A stretch of DNA of 64,000 nt, from the NCBI RefSeq assembly GCF_009688965.1, contig NZ_AP021875.1:1302001-1366000 (forward strand), given 5' to 3'. The first letter of the stretch is position 1; every line of letters starts with the position of its first letter. The position numbers and the translations under genes are program-made. This document shows, piece after piece, positions 8,578 to 17,071 of this stretch. A model generated the notes under the pieces. That model had not been told where the DNA came from and searched no databases. It worked only from the letters and a program-made list of their open reading frames with translations. This DNA comes from Desulfosarcina widdelii. Lineage in GTDB: Bacteria > Desulfobacterota > Desulfobacteria > Desulfobacterales > Desulfosarcinaceae.

Positions 8578-8681
8578 GGCGTTTGACGCGTCGCTTTGTA
8601 CTTTTTCTGCCTTTGACACTGTGGTAAACCATTTATTGAAAAAAATCGGATAAACCAGCAGCCTGCGAGGGAAACCCAAGA

Positions 8682-9854
8682 ATGAGAGAAGTGAAAACCG
8701 GACTCGAGGTATTTTTGGATGCACCGCCCGAAGCGATGAGGGGAAAACGGCTGGGGCTCTTATGCAATCCGGCATCGGTGGACAGCCGGTACACCCACGC
8801 CCGCCATCGAATTGCCGAAGCGTTTTGCGGACAGCTTGCCGCACTGTATTCTCCCCAGCACGGCTTTTATGCCGAAAAACAGGACAATATGATCGAATCC
8901 GACCATGGAAAGGATCCGGCCACCGGCCTGCCGGTGTTCTCCCTGTATGGAGAAACCCGCCAACCCACACGGGCCATGCTGGACCCAGTAGACATCCTGC
9001 TGGTCGATCTTCAGGACGTAGGTACCCGCGTATACACCTTCATTTACACCCTTTCGTACTGCATGGAAGCGGCGCGGCAAACCGGAAAGAAAGTCATCGT
9101 GCTGGACCGTCCCAATCCGGTGGGGGGAAGCCGGATCGAAGGCAACCTGCTGAACACGGATTTTTCATCCTTCGTGGGGCGCTATCCCATTCCCATGCGT
9201 CACGGCCTGACCATCGGCGAGTTGGCCATCTTGTTCAACACCGCTTTTGGAATCGGCTGCGACCTTGAGGTGGTCGCCATGCAGGGATGGAAAAGGGAAA
9301 TGACCTTCGAGCGCACCGGCCTGCCCTGGGTCGCCCCATCGCCCAACCTGCCCACGCCCGCATCGGCCCTGGTCTACCCCGGCCAGGTAATCTGGGAAGG
9401 CACCAATATCTCGGAAGGAAGGGGCACCACCCAGCCATTCGAGATTTTCGGGGCGCCGTTTATCTCCTGCGATCGACTGCTGCAGACCATGGACGATCGG
9501 CTGCTGCAGGGCGTCGTTCTTCGACCCGTCGTATTCGAACCGACCGCCAATAAATGGTCGGACCGACCGTGCCGGGGATTTCAAATCCACGTTACCGACG
9601 AAGCGCTCTATTCGCCCTACGCACTTTCCTTGGGGCTCTACCAGGCCATTTATCGGTTGTACCCCGAAGCGTTTGCCTACAAGCAGCCGCCTTACGAGTA
9701 CGAATTTACGCGTCTTCCCATGGACCTCATCCTGGGCGACGTAGAAATCCGCTCTCAAATCGAAGCCGGCAGACCCATCGCGCAAATCGCCGCACAATGG
9801 GCAAACGGTTTGTCCGCCTATGAAAAAATGATTCGGAAGGTGAAATTGTATTGA
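8682..9854 (+). CDS. DUF1343 protein, NamZ-like exo-beta-N-acetylmuramidase
   Basis: A 390-residue DUF1343 (YbbC/NamZ) family protein. Characteristic segments are LGLLCNPASVD at 25-35, LYSPQHGFYAEKQ at 65-77, LVDLQDVGTRVYTFIYTL at 107-124, LDRPNPVGG at 143-151 and EGTNISEGRGTTQPF near residue 242. The B. subtilis member NamZ removes terminal MurNAc from peptidoglycan fragments. No signal peptide is visible in this copy, so cytoplasmic action on imported muropeptides is possible. A MurU-AmgK-like fusion that could use free MurNAc lies 4 kb downstream on the same strand, which makes a MurNAc salvage role attractive. Confidence 0.85.
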   Translation: MREVKTGLEVFLDAPPEAMRGKRLGLLCNPASVDSRYTHARHRIAEAFCGQLAALYSPQHGFYAEKQDNMIESDHGKDPATGLPVFSLYGETRQPTRAMLDPVDILLVDLQDVGTRVYTFIYTLSYCMEAARQTGKKVIVLDRPNPVGGSRIEGNLLNTDFSSFVGRYPIPMRHGLTIGELAILFNTAFGIGCDLEVVAMQGWKREMTFERTGLPWVAPSPNLPTPASALVYPGQVIWEGTNISEGRGTTQPFEIFGAPFISCDRLLQTMDDRLLQGVVLRPVVFEPTANKWSDRPCRGFQIHVTDEALYSPYALSLGLYQAIYRLYPEAFAYKQPPYEYEFTRLPMDLILGDVEIRSQIEAGRPIAQIAAQWANGLSAYEKMIRKVKLY

Positions 9855-9878
9855 ACGCGGCTTGCCGAGGCCGGGAAA

Positions 9879-10196
9879 TTATTTGACCAACCGCAGCACG
9901 TGGGTATCCTGCAGCTTTGCCCACATGGCACGGACAATCACCATGGTCGGATCGGCGTCTTCATCTCCGTTTTGCTCGCTAACCGCCATACAGTCGCGCA
10001 AAAGATCGGTGTTGCCGCTCCACAACTTGAAATCCCTGGCAATCTGAAGCCCCACCATGCGGTTGATCAGATCCAGCTCTTTTGCAGTGAGACAGGCCAG
10101 TCGCGACCGATCCAGCAATGGCAAGTCGTCGAGCAGGATATCGACGGCCTCGTCGATCGTCGACGGCAGTTTGATGTCAATCATTTTTGGGAACAT
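9879..10196 (-). CDS. Small conserved-looking protein of unknown function
   Basis: About 105 residues from the ATG at 10196; a nearby ATG at 10184 is an alternative. A longer frame to 10358 exists, but its N-terminal part looks random. The protein is acidic to neutral, has no membrane segment, and contains PSTIDEAVDILLDDLPLLDR and FKLWSGNTDLLRDCM segments; proteins of this style (a DUF6794-like fold is possible) are helical. It is convergent with the DUF1343 gene, with 24 bases between stop codons. I cannot name a function. Confidence 0.5.
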   Translation of the reverse strand: MFPKMIDIKLPSTIDEAVDILLDDLPLLDRSRLACLTAKELDLINRMVGLQIARDFKLWSGNTDLLRDCMAVSEQNGDEDADPTMVIVRAMWAKLQDTHVLRLVK

Positions 10197-10484
10197 GGTG
10201 CTTTGCTTTCGGGGCATCCAACAGCGTAAAAAAATCCGGCCCCTTTTCCTTTCATTCTTTTCCCCCGAAACCAAAATTTCAGCGGTTGTCGAACTCAGCG
10301 CCGCTTCGTTCTTCAGGCAACAGGCGATCCAAAACGACCTGATATCGAATATCGGCATCCTTACCCTTCGGCTTTAGTCGTGTATGACGGTATAATGGTT
10401 ACGATCGGAAAATAGCGGGGGGCCGAACATGGGAGGAAACCTGTCAGAAGGGGCGGACCATCGCGAAACAACGCTATTCAAAGA

Positions 10485-10520
10485 AAACAAAAGCCCCGGC
10501 CGACGATTCGGTCGGGGCAC
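10485..10520 (-). terminator. Intrinsic terminator downstream of the small membrane protein gene
   Basis: A GC-rich inverted repeat (GCCCCGG/CCGAC against GTCGG/GGGGC, 10493-10518) is followed on the minus strand by CTTTTGTTTTC. It lies 30 bases after the stop of the 10550-10831 gene. Confidence 0.65.
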
Positions 10521-10549
10521 AGTTTTCTAATTCGGAAGAAAAGATCGAC

Positions 10550-10831
10550 TTACTTATCGGCTTTCAGGGTTTCGATCTCTTTTTTGAGGTCGTCGATTTC
10601 TTGTTTGTATTTCTCGGAATCGTCATCGGCAGCGCCGGTATCGGCAACGCCTTCATCTTTTTTCCAGGTATCCTTGAGTTCATCGAATCCCAGATAAAGC
10701 GCAAGCCCGCCGCCGAGGAGCAACATCACCGGAATCGCACCAGCCAGAAGCTGAAGGAATTCACCGAACCATACCGACAGGCCGATCAGGCCGAGGACTG
10801 CTGCCACCGCTCCACCAATTAACGTTTTCAT
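10550..10831 (-). CDS. Small membrane protein with C-terminal coiled coil
   Basis: 93 residues. Two hydrophobic helices span about residues 3-20 and 27-47 and are rich in Gly, Ala and Leu. They are followed by an acidic linker and a heptad-like coiled coil (KYKQEIDDLKKEIETLKADK, 74-93). It would sit in the inner membrane with the coil in the cytoplasm or periplasm. A terminator follows directly, so it is probably a single-gene transcript. I do not recognise the family. Confidence 0.65.
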   Translation of the reverse strand: MKTLIGGAVAAVLGLIGLSVWFGEFLQLLAGAIPVMLLLGGGLALYLGFDELKDTWKKDEGVADTGAADDDSEKYKQEIDDLKKEIETLKADK

Positions 10832-11181
10832 AAAAAATCATCCTCCTTCGTAACCTAGATTTTTAAGTTAGACAGACGAAATAATTTTCGGTCGAACCGT
10901 CTATGGGCGTGTTACCGGCGCGGTTCAACTTCTTTAGCGATTCTCATCATGGGTGCCGGTGTGGACCGGCTGACGCTTATGTTATGGGATATCGATGGAA
11001 TTTCAATTAGATAGCCCACTAACAAGTAAAGCTATCGAATTATTTGGAGATAACATAGAAGCCGGACCAGCGCAAGCATATTTTTCTCCGATGAATATGG
11101 CGTTGCAATGGATTGAGGCATCTGTTATTTTTCCGTTAAAAACGAGAACCCCATCTTCATTCAATATAAGAATTTGATATA
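10832..11181. other. Intergenic region, no convincing gene
   Basis: About 350 bases between the small membrane protein and plsB. The right half is AT-rich and contains two overlapping 60-codon frames on opposite strands (10995-11177 plus, 11003-11188 minus). Neither has a ribosome site or recognisable motifs. Promoters for plsB presumably lie here, but I see no clear hexamer pair. Confidence 0.4.
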
Positions 11182-13821
11182 ATGACAAATAATAAAAGAC
11201 ATCGGTTTCCTCCCATAGGGTCGAAAATTCGCCGGTGGATAGACAGACTGCTGAAAAATTCCCACGATCACTTTTTCTGCTTTCTGCCCTCGCCCACCGG
11301 CAGGCTCTCGGCTTTCCTCCTCGATCGCCTGTTCCAAGGCGTGTTTATGGGCGCTGAACAGGCAGACATCGTCAAAAATATTCCCGAAAAAGCCATTATC
11401 GTCTACACCACCAAGTACAAAAGCGGATTCGATTTTCTCTTCGCCCATACCCGCTACCGGCAACAGCGCCTGCCCGTTCCCCAACTCGTCTTCGATGCCG
11501 AAATTTACCTATGGCAGCCGCTTTCAAGGGCACTGCGCATCTGTCTGGCCTACCTGGATGAACTAGTTCAGCGGCACCGGATACACAATCCCTATCGAAG
11601 CGGTTATTATGAACGGGCCCTGCTTTCCTCAAGCTGCGCCCTGCTTTCGCTGGTCGAGAAAAAAGGCTTTTATCGCCGATTCGTCAAGGATAAAATCGAT
11701 CCGTTGCGCTACCTCATCGAAATCCAGAACAAGACGGATCGCCCCATCTATCTGGTGCCCCAATTGATATTTTACGGCAAAAAACCGTTGCCGGCGGTAC
11801 CCAGCCTGGTGGATTCGTTTTTCGGCACATCCCATCGCCCCGGTAAAATCAGGAAAGTCGTAACCCTGATCCGTCACCCCGGAAAAATATTCGTTGAACT
11901 TTCCCAGCCGCTGAATCTGCGGCAATGGCTCAACCAGCCCGCCTACACCGACAAGACCGACGATTATAAAGCCCTTCAACTGCGCCGCGAGCTTCTACTC
12001 CAGCACAATCGTCATCGTCAGAGCATCACCGGCCCCGTGCTGAAATCCAGCGAAGAAATCAAAGAGGCCATCCTCACCGGCGAAACGATGCAGCGTTTCA
12101 TGAAAAAACATGCTGCCTCCCGCAAGGAACCGATCCACAAGATCAAAAAGAAAGCCGACGGCTACATAGACGAAATCGCAGCACGCTACAGTCCTTTTGC
12201 CATCCGCATGCTTTCCTATGTCGTGGGTTGGATCGTCAATTCCATGTTCGACGGCGCTGTCATCGACAAAACCGGCCTGGCAAAAGTCAAGGCCATGTCG
12301 CAAAAAGGCCCGTTGATTCTGATTCCCTGTCACAAAAGCCACATCGACTACCTGATCCTTTCCTATGTGCTCTACCATAATAACATGCCCTGCCCCCACA
12401 TTGCCGCCGGCAAGAATCTCTCTTTCTGGCCGTTGGGACCCATTTTCAGAGCCGGCGGGGCGTTTTTCCTGAGGCGCACCTTCAAAGGTGCGATTCTGTA
12501 TTCCCGCGTCTTTTCGGCCTATATCCACAAGCTGCTCGAGGAAGGCTTTAATATCGAACTGTTTATCGAGGGCGGGAGAAGCCGCACCGGCAAACTGCTT
12601 TCGCCCAAACTGGGCCTGATCTCGATTCTTTTGGACGCTTACCGCAACGGCGCCTGCGAGGACATGATTTTCGTACCCGTTTACATCGGCTATGATCGCA
12701 TCATCGAAGAGCATGCCTACATCCATGAGGTGGAAGGAGGCAAAAAGGAGAGCGAGAATCTGAGCCAGGTCATCCGCGCCAGGCGTTTTCTGAAAAAACG
12801 CTATGGAAAAATCTATATCAATTACCACGAGCCCATCGCGGTCAGCGAATTTCTGGCCGGCCAGCCGACCCCCTTCGACCGCATGCCCGCCAAGGAAGTG
12901 AACGCCTTGTGCCGACAGCTTGGCTGGCGAATCGTCAACGCCATCGACAAGCAGACCGTGGCCACCCCCCACGGCCTGGTAGCGGCGGCAATTCTCAATA
13001 TTGCCCGGCCACGCTTCACCCATGAAGAACTCATGGAAACGGCCAACACCTACCTGACGTTTGCCATGTCCCAGGACGTCAAGCTGGCCGACACTTTTGT
13101 TCTCAACCCGGACCTGGCGATGAATTATGCCGTCGATCATTACCTGTCGCGAAAACTGCTGGAAGACGCTTCGAATGAAAAAGGCCATCCGGTGGATCAG
13201 ACCGAATATACGGTCAATACTGCCAAGCGATCTTTGCTGGAGTTTTACAAGAACAACTGCATTTCCTATTTTGTTCCGGCCGCCTTCAGCGCGCTGGCCA
13301 TCTTAAAAAAGGATGCCTTTCAGTTCAATGCCAACGATCTGCACGAAGAGCACCAATTTATGAGGAACTTTTTCAAATACGAATTCGCTTTCGACCTGGA
13401 TCGGCCGTCCACTTACGAAGTGAGAAAAACGATCAAGGCGTTCATCGACGACGCCATACTCATGCCGCACCCCACCATCCCGGACCGATATCAGATTACC
13501 TCCTCGGGATATCGCAAGCTGAAACTGTTCGCCGCATTTTTGAAGCCCTACTTCGAATCTTATCGGGTTGTTCTCGCGTTTATCCGCGCCAACCGCAAAG
13601 AGAACTTTGAAACCAAAGACAAGTTGAAAAAGATCCAAAGTCTGGGCCTTCAAATGGTCAAGAAAAAGGAGATCGAACTGGTCGAATCGGTATCCAAAAT
13701 CAACTATTCCAACGGGCTGCAATATTTTGCCAACAAAGGCATCCGCAATCATGAAGACACCGAAGCGATCTCCCGCTACGAATCACTCATTTTGAACTAC
13801 CTGGCCGTATTGGGACAATGA
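11182..13821 (+). CDS. plsB: Glycerol-3-phosphate 1-O-acyltransferase PlsB
   Basis: An 879-residue PlsB-type acyltransferase, which transfers an acyl chain to position 1 of glycerol-3-phosphate to begin phospholipid synthesis at the inner membrane. The acyltransferase motifs are in the middle: IPCHKSHIDYLIL (HxxxxD block I, about residue 390), GGAFFLRRTF (block II), FIEGGRSRTGKLLSPKLG (block III) and VPVYIGYDRIIE (block IV). The long N- and C-terminal regions match full-length PlsB (about 800 residues), not the short PlsC/PlsY types. There is no clear Shine-Dalgarno before the ATG. The stop overlaps the next start by 4 bases (ATGA), suggesting translational coupling. Confidence 0.92.
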   Translation: MTNNKRHRFPPIGSKIRRWIDRLLKNSHDHFFCFLPSPTGRLSAFLLDRLFQGVFMGAEQADIVKNIPEKAIIVYTTKYKSGFDFLFAHTRYRQQRLPVPQLVFDAEIYLWQPLSRALRICLAYLDELVQRHRIHNPYRSGYYERALLSSSCALLSLVEKKGFYRRFVKDKIDPLRYLIEIQNKTDRPIYLVPQLIFYGKKPLPAVPSLVDSFFGTSHRPGKIRKVVTLIRHPGKIFVELSQPLNLRQWLNQPAYTDKTDDYKALQLRRELLLQHNRHRQSITGPVLKSSEEIKEAILTGETMQRFMKKHAASRKEPIHKIKKKADGYIDEIAARYSPFAIRMLSYVVGWIVNSMFDGAVIDKTGLAKVKAMSQKGPLILIPCHKSHIDYLILSYVLYHNNMPCPHIAAGKNLSFWPLGPIFRAGGAFFLRRTFKGAILYSRVFSAYIHKLLEEGFNIELFIEGGRSRTGKLLSPKLGLISILLDAYRNGACEDMIFVPVYIGYDRIIEEHAYIHEVEGGKKESENLSQVIRARRFLKKRYGKIYINYHEPIAVSEFLAGQPTPFDRMPAKEVNALCRQLGWRIVNAIDKQTVATPHGLVAAAILNIARPRFTHEELMETANTYLTFAMSQDVKLADTFVLNPDLAMNYAVDHYLSRKLLEDASNEKGHPVDQTEYTVNTAKRSLLEFYKNNCISYFVPAAFSALAILKKDAFQFNANDLHEEHQFMRNFFKYEFAFDLDRPSTYEVRKTIKAFIDDAILMPHPTIPDRYQITSSGYRKLKLFAAFLKPYFESYRVVLAFIRANRKENFETKDKLKKIQSLGLQMVKKKEIELVESVSKINYSNGLQYFANKGIRNHEDTEAISRYESLILNYLAVLGQ

Positions 13822-15542
13822 AGGCGCTGATACTGGCAGCGGGATTCGGCACCCGTCTGGCACCGTACACCAACCATTTGCCCAAAGCACTGTTTCCGGT
13901 TGGCGGTACGCCTCTGCTCGGGCGAACGATCGCGGCGTTAAAAGCCGCCGGATGCAGGGACATCGCCGTGAACACCCATCATCTGGCAGAACAGATCCGG
14001 GTCTACCTGGCGGCAAACGATTTTGGACTTCCCGTCCATTTGAGCCACGAATCAAATATTCTGGGCACCGGCGGAGCCATTCGCAGGTTGGCCGATTTCT
14101 GGGACAACACGCCTTTTCTGGTCGTCAATGCGGACATCCTCACGGACATCGATCTGGGAGAAGTCTATCGCAGCCACTGCGCCCGGAGCGCACCGGTGAC
14201 CCTGGTCATGCAAGATCACGAAAAATTCAACCAGGTCTGGGTGGATCAGGAGAACCGGGTGGTGGGATTCGAACGTTTTTCCGACCCGCCGCCGCCGGAT
14301 CGGCACCGGAAACTGGCCTTTACCGGCATCCACGTCATCGACCCCGACATTGTCGGGCGCATCCCCGAAGAAAAATTCTGCGATATCATATCGATTTACA
14401 GGGAACTGCTCGCCGAAGGCCATTCCATCAACGCCAATGTTGTCCGCAACCACTACTGGCAGGATGTGGGAACGCCGCAGCGCTTCCGCGATGCGGTGAT
14501 AGATGCCCTGGCGCCGGATGTATTCCGGACGGCCTTTCCCGGCGACGTGCCGGAAGCCATCGATTTTCTGCTGCTTGCCGGCGACGGCAGCGATAGAAAA
14601 TGGTACCGCCTGTCCGACGGCCGCAATAGTATCGTCATGGCCGACCATGGCATAACCCCCGATCCGGAAGGCAGCGAGATTCGGTCCTTCGTTGCCATTG
14701 GCACCCACCTGCACAACCGCGGATTGCCTGTTCCTCGGATATATCGGCACGACGAATTCAGCGGGCTGGTTTTCATGGAGGATCTGGGAAACAATCACCT
14801 GCAGCAGGCAATCCGGCAGGATGCCGACGGCGGATTGATAAAGCAACGCTATTGCAAGGTCATCGACACCCTGCTGGACCTTTCGACCCGGGCGGCCGAA
14901 GGTTTCGATCCGCACTGGACCTGCCAGAGCGAGGCCTACGATCGCAACCTGATTTTGAACAACGAGTGCCGCTACTTTTTAGACGCTTTTGTCAACGGAT
15001 ACCTGAATCTGGCCGTCGAATACGAGGATCTGGCCGCATCGTTCGAGACCTTGGCCAGTCGCACCCTTGAAAACGGGCTCACGGGATTGATCCATCGCGA
15101 TTTTCAATCGCGCAACGTCATGATCCGTGACGACCGGCACTATCTCATCGACTTTCAGGGAGCCCGCATCGGACCGATCCAATACGACCTGGCCTCTTTG
15201 TTGATCGATCCCTATGCCCGGTTGCACCCGGACCTCCAACACGAATTGTTGAACTATGCCGTCGAGCAGGCAAAAAAACGTCTGAAATGCGACCCGGAGC
15301 GATTCGTTTACGGCTACCGCCACTGCGCCGTAACCCGCAACCTTCAGATGCTGGGCGCATTCGGTTTCCTGAGCCGGGTCAAGGGCAAACGGCTTTTCGA
15401 ACGCTGGATTCCGACTGCTGGCAACATGCTGGCCGATCATCTTCGCGCCGCTGGGGACAGCGATCTTCCAGAACTCGCCGCTCTTTTCGAAACGATCCGC
15501 CGTGAGCTTTCGCAAAGCCGGCCTCGGCCCTCCGATCACTGA
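13818..15542 (+). CDS. MurU-AmgK-like fusion: nucleotidyltransferase plus sugar kinase
   Basis: 574 residues with two domains. The N-terminal nucleotidyltransferase (1 to about 235) begins KALILAAGFGTRLAPYTNHL with the PKAL segment after it, and contains GTGGAIR and VNADILTD, typical of sugar-1-phosphate NDP transferases. The C-terminal part (about 250-560) is an APH/ChoK-type kinase with the catalytic HRDFQSRNVM and the metal-binding LIDFQGARIGP. In Pseudomonas, separate AmgK and MurU phosphorylate MurNAc at C1 and then form UDP-MurNAc, bypassing de novo synthesis. Here both activities appear in one chain, transferase first. The substrate is inferred from architecture and the nearby NamZ-like gene. 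It overlaps plsB by 4 bases. Confidence 0.82.
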   Translation: MKALILAAGFGTRLAPYTNHLPKALFPVGGTPLLGRTIAALKAAGCRDIAVNTHHLAEQIRVYLAANDFGLPVHLSHESNILGTGGAIRRLADFWDNTPFLVVNADILTDIDLGEVYRSHCARSAPVTLVMQDHEKFNQVWVDQENRVVGFERFSDPPPPDRHRKLAFTGIHVIDPDIVGRIPEEKFCDIISIYRELLAEGHSINANVVRNHYWQDVGTPQRFRDAVIDALAPDVFRTAFPGDVPEAIDFLLLAGDGSDRKWYRLSDGRNSIVMADHGITPDPEGSEIRSFVAIGTHLHNRGLPVPRIYRHDEFSGLVFMEDLGNNHLQQAIRQDADGGLIKQRYCKVIDTLLDLSTRAAEGFDPHWTCQSEAYDRNLILNNECRYFLDAFVNGYLNLAVEYEDLAASFETLASRTLENGLTGLIHRDFQSRNVMIRDDRHYLIDFQGARIGPIQYDLASLLIDPYARLHPDLQHELLNYAVEQAKKRLKCDPERFVYGYRHCAVTRNLQMLGAFGFLSRVKGKRLFERWIPTAGNMLADHLRAAGDSDLPELAALFETIRRELSQSRPRPSDH

Positions 15543-15611
15543 CACCGATGCGGTTGGGCCGCACGAAAAGCCAAGTCCGCCGATAAAAACGAAAAACCAG
15601 GGGAAAAAACG

Positions 15612-16442
15612 ATGAAACCAGTCAACATCATGCTCAACGGTCTTCCGGGAAACGTCGCATCCACCATTGCCGCCCATGCCATCAAGGATGAGCGGGTCAA
15701 CCTTTTACCTTACTCGCTGACCGGTCCGGAAATCGATGCGCAAACGTGCACCATTGGAACTGTTGCCGTCGAATTGATCCAACCGGCTTTGCGCAGTGAG
15801 CGCATCCGGGCCATTGTAGAAAAACACGGAAGGTTTGTCAGCGTGGATTTCACGCATCCCAACGCGGTGAACGACAATGCAGACTTTTACTGCCAGCAGG
15901 ATTTGCCTTTCGTGATGGGGACCACCGGCGGGGACCGCGAGAAATTGAACCAAGCGGTGGCCCGGTCCTCGGTCTGCGCCGTCATCGCACCCAACATGGC
16001 CAAGCAGATCGTCGGTTTCCAGGCCATGATGGAGTATGCGGCCACCAACTTTCCCGGAATCTTTAAAGGTTATACGCTCGATGTTCGCGAAAGCCATCAG
16101 GCCGGCAAGGCCGACACCAGCGGCACGGCCAAAGCCGTGGTGGCAAGCTTCCAACACATGGGCATCGATTTTTCACCGGAGAACATCGTCATGGAAAGGA
16201 ATCCCGAAGCGCAGCGGGACAAGTGGGGCATCCCGGAAAAGTACCTGTCCGGCCACGGATGGCACACCTACCGGCTGACCTCGGCAGATGGGACGGTGAT
16301 GTTTGAATTTCAGCACAATGTCAACGGGCGCGACATATACGCCGAAGGTACCATGGATGCGGTCTGTTTTTTAAACGAAAAGATCGGTAAAGGTCGGACG
16401 GGTCGAGTGTACACCATGATCGACGTGCTGCAATCTCCGTAA
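15612..16442 (+). CDS. dapB: 4-hydroxy-tetrahydrodipicolinate reductase
   Basis: 276 residues. DapB reduces the product of DapA with NAD(P)H in lysine and diaminopimelate synthesis in the cytosol. The start MLNGLPGNVASTIA replaces the usual GxxGxMG loop, and VDFTHPNAVNDNADFY, FVMGTTGGDRE, APNMAKQIVGFQ, ESHQAGKADTSGTAKA and the C-terminal FEFQHNVNGRDIYAEGT follow. The variant motifs match the divergent plant-type branch of DapB. The role supports peptidoglycan synthesis, in keeping with neighbouring cell-wall genes. A 69-base gap separates it from the preceding fusion gene. Confidence 0.88.
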   Translation: MKPVNIMLNGLPGNVASTIAAHAIKDERVNLLPYSLTGPEIDAQTCTIGTVAVELIQPALRSERIRAIVEKHGRFVSVDFTHPNAVNDNADFYCQQDLPFVMGTTGGDREKLNQAVARSSVCAVIAPNMAKQIVGFQAMMEYAATNFPGIFKGYTLDVRESHQAGKADTSGTAKAVVASFQHMGIDFSPENIVMERNPEAQRDKWGIPEKYLSGHGWHTYRLTSADGTVMFEFQHNVNGRDIYAEGTMDAVCFLNEKIGKGRTGRVYTMIDVLQSP

Positions 16443-16606
16443 ACCGGCAAACCGAACGTCGCAAGTTCCAAACGCGTCAACGGCTTTTTATTTTCAATAT
16501 GGGGTAAAGTTGCCGAAAAAGCGACCGATGTTACCTCTGTACACAGTTAGGAGCAGCTTCAAATTCGCCGTGAAGAGAGAAAAACCAACCATTTGGTGGG
16601 GGGAAA

Positions 16607-17068
16607 ATGGACGTTCAATACATCAACCCATTTGTGAACGCTGTAAAAAATCTTTTCAACACCATGATCGAAGTGCCTTTCAAGCTGGGCAAACCGAGTC
16701 TGAAGAAAGGCAATGTACCGTCATATGAAATCAGCAGCATTATCGGCCTTTCCGGCACGGTGACCGGCTGCGTGGTCATCAATCTCTCCAAGGAAATCGC
16801 ACTTCAACTTGTGTCGGCGCTGATCGGCGATGAGGTCACCGAACTGGACGACGATTGCACCGACGCCATCGGCGAGATTGCCAACATGATCGCCGGCAAC
16901 GCCAAAACCGACTTTCCCTCCGAGGGTACCAGTATCAGCGTCCCCAGTGTAGTGGTGGGCAAGCACAAAGTTTCTTATCCGTCCGGGCTGCCCATCATTT
17001 CCATTCCCTGTATCACCGATAAAGGGGAACTGGTGATCGACATTGCGTTGAAAAAAAACAACAAGTAG
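16607..17068 (+). CDS. CheX-family chemotaxis phosphatase
   Basis: 153 residues with the CheX/CheC signature: the helix DAIGEIANMIAGNAK (about 85-99) carries the paired Glu and Asn that dephosphorylate CheY-P. The flanking β-strands (SSIIGLSGTVTGCVVINLS, and PSVVVGKHKVSYPSG) fit the fold. It is likely cytoplasmic. No other chemotaxis gene is nearby, so it is an orphan, which is common for CheX in deltaproteobacteria. GGTGGGG precedes the ATG. It is convergent with alaS, with only 3 bases between the two stop codons. Confidence 0.88.
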   Translation: MDVQYINPFVNAVKNLFNTMIEVPFKLGKPSLKKGNVPSYEISSIIGLSGTVTGCVVINLSKEIALQLVSALIGDEVTELDDDCTDAIGEIANMIAGNAKTDFPSEGTSISVPSVVVGKHKVSYPSGLPIISIPCITDKGELVIDIALKKNNK

Positions 17069-17071
17069 TTT

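Noticed and set aside
10995..11188. Two overlapping 60-codon frames upstream of plsB
   Set aside because: Both lack a ribosome site and family features, and they exclude one another.
11995..13188. 397-codon minus-strand frame within plsB
   Set aside because: Shadow frame of plsB, whose acyltransferase motifs are on the plus strand.
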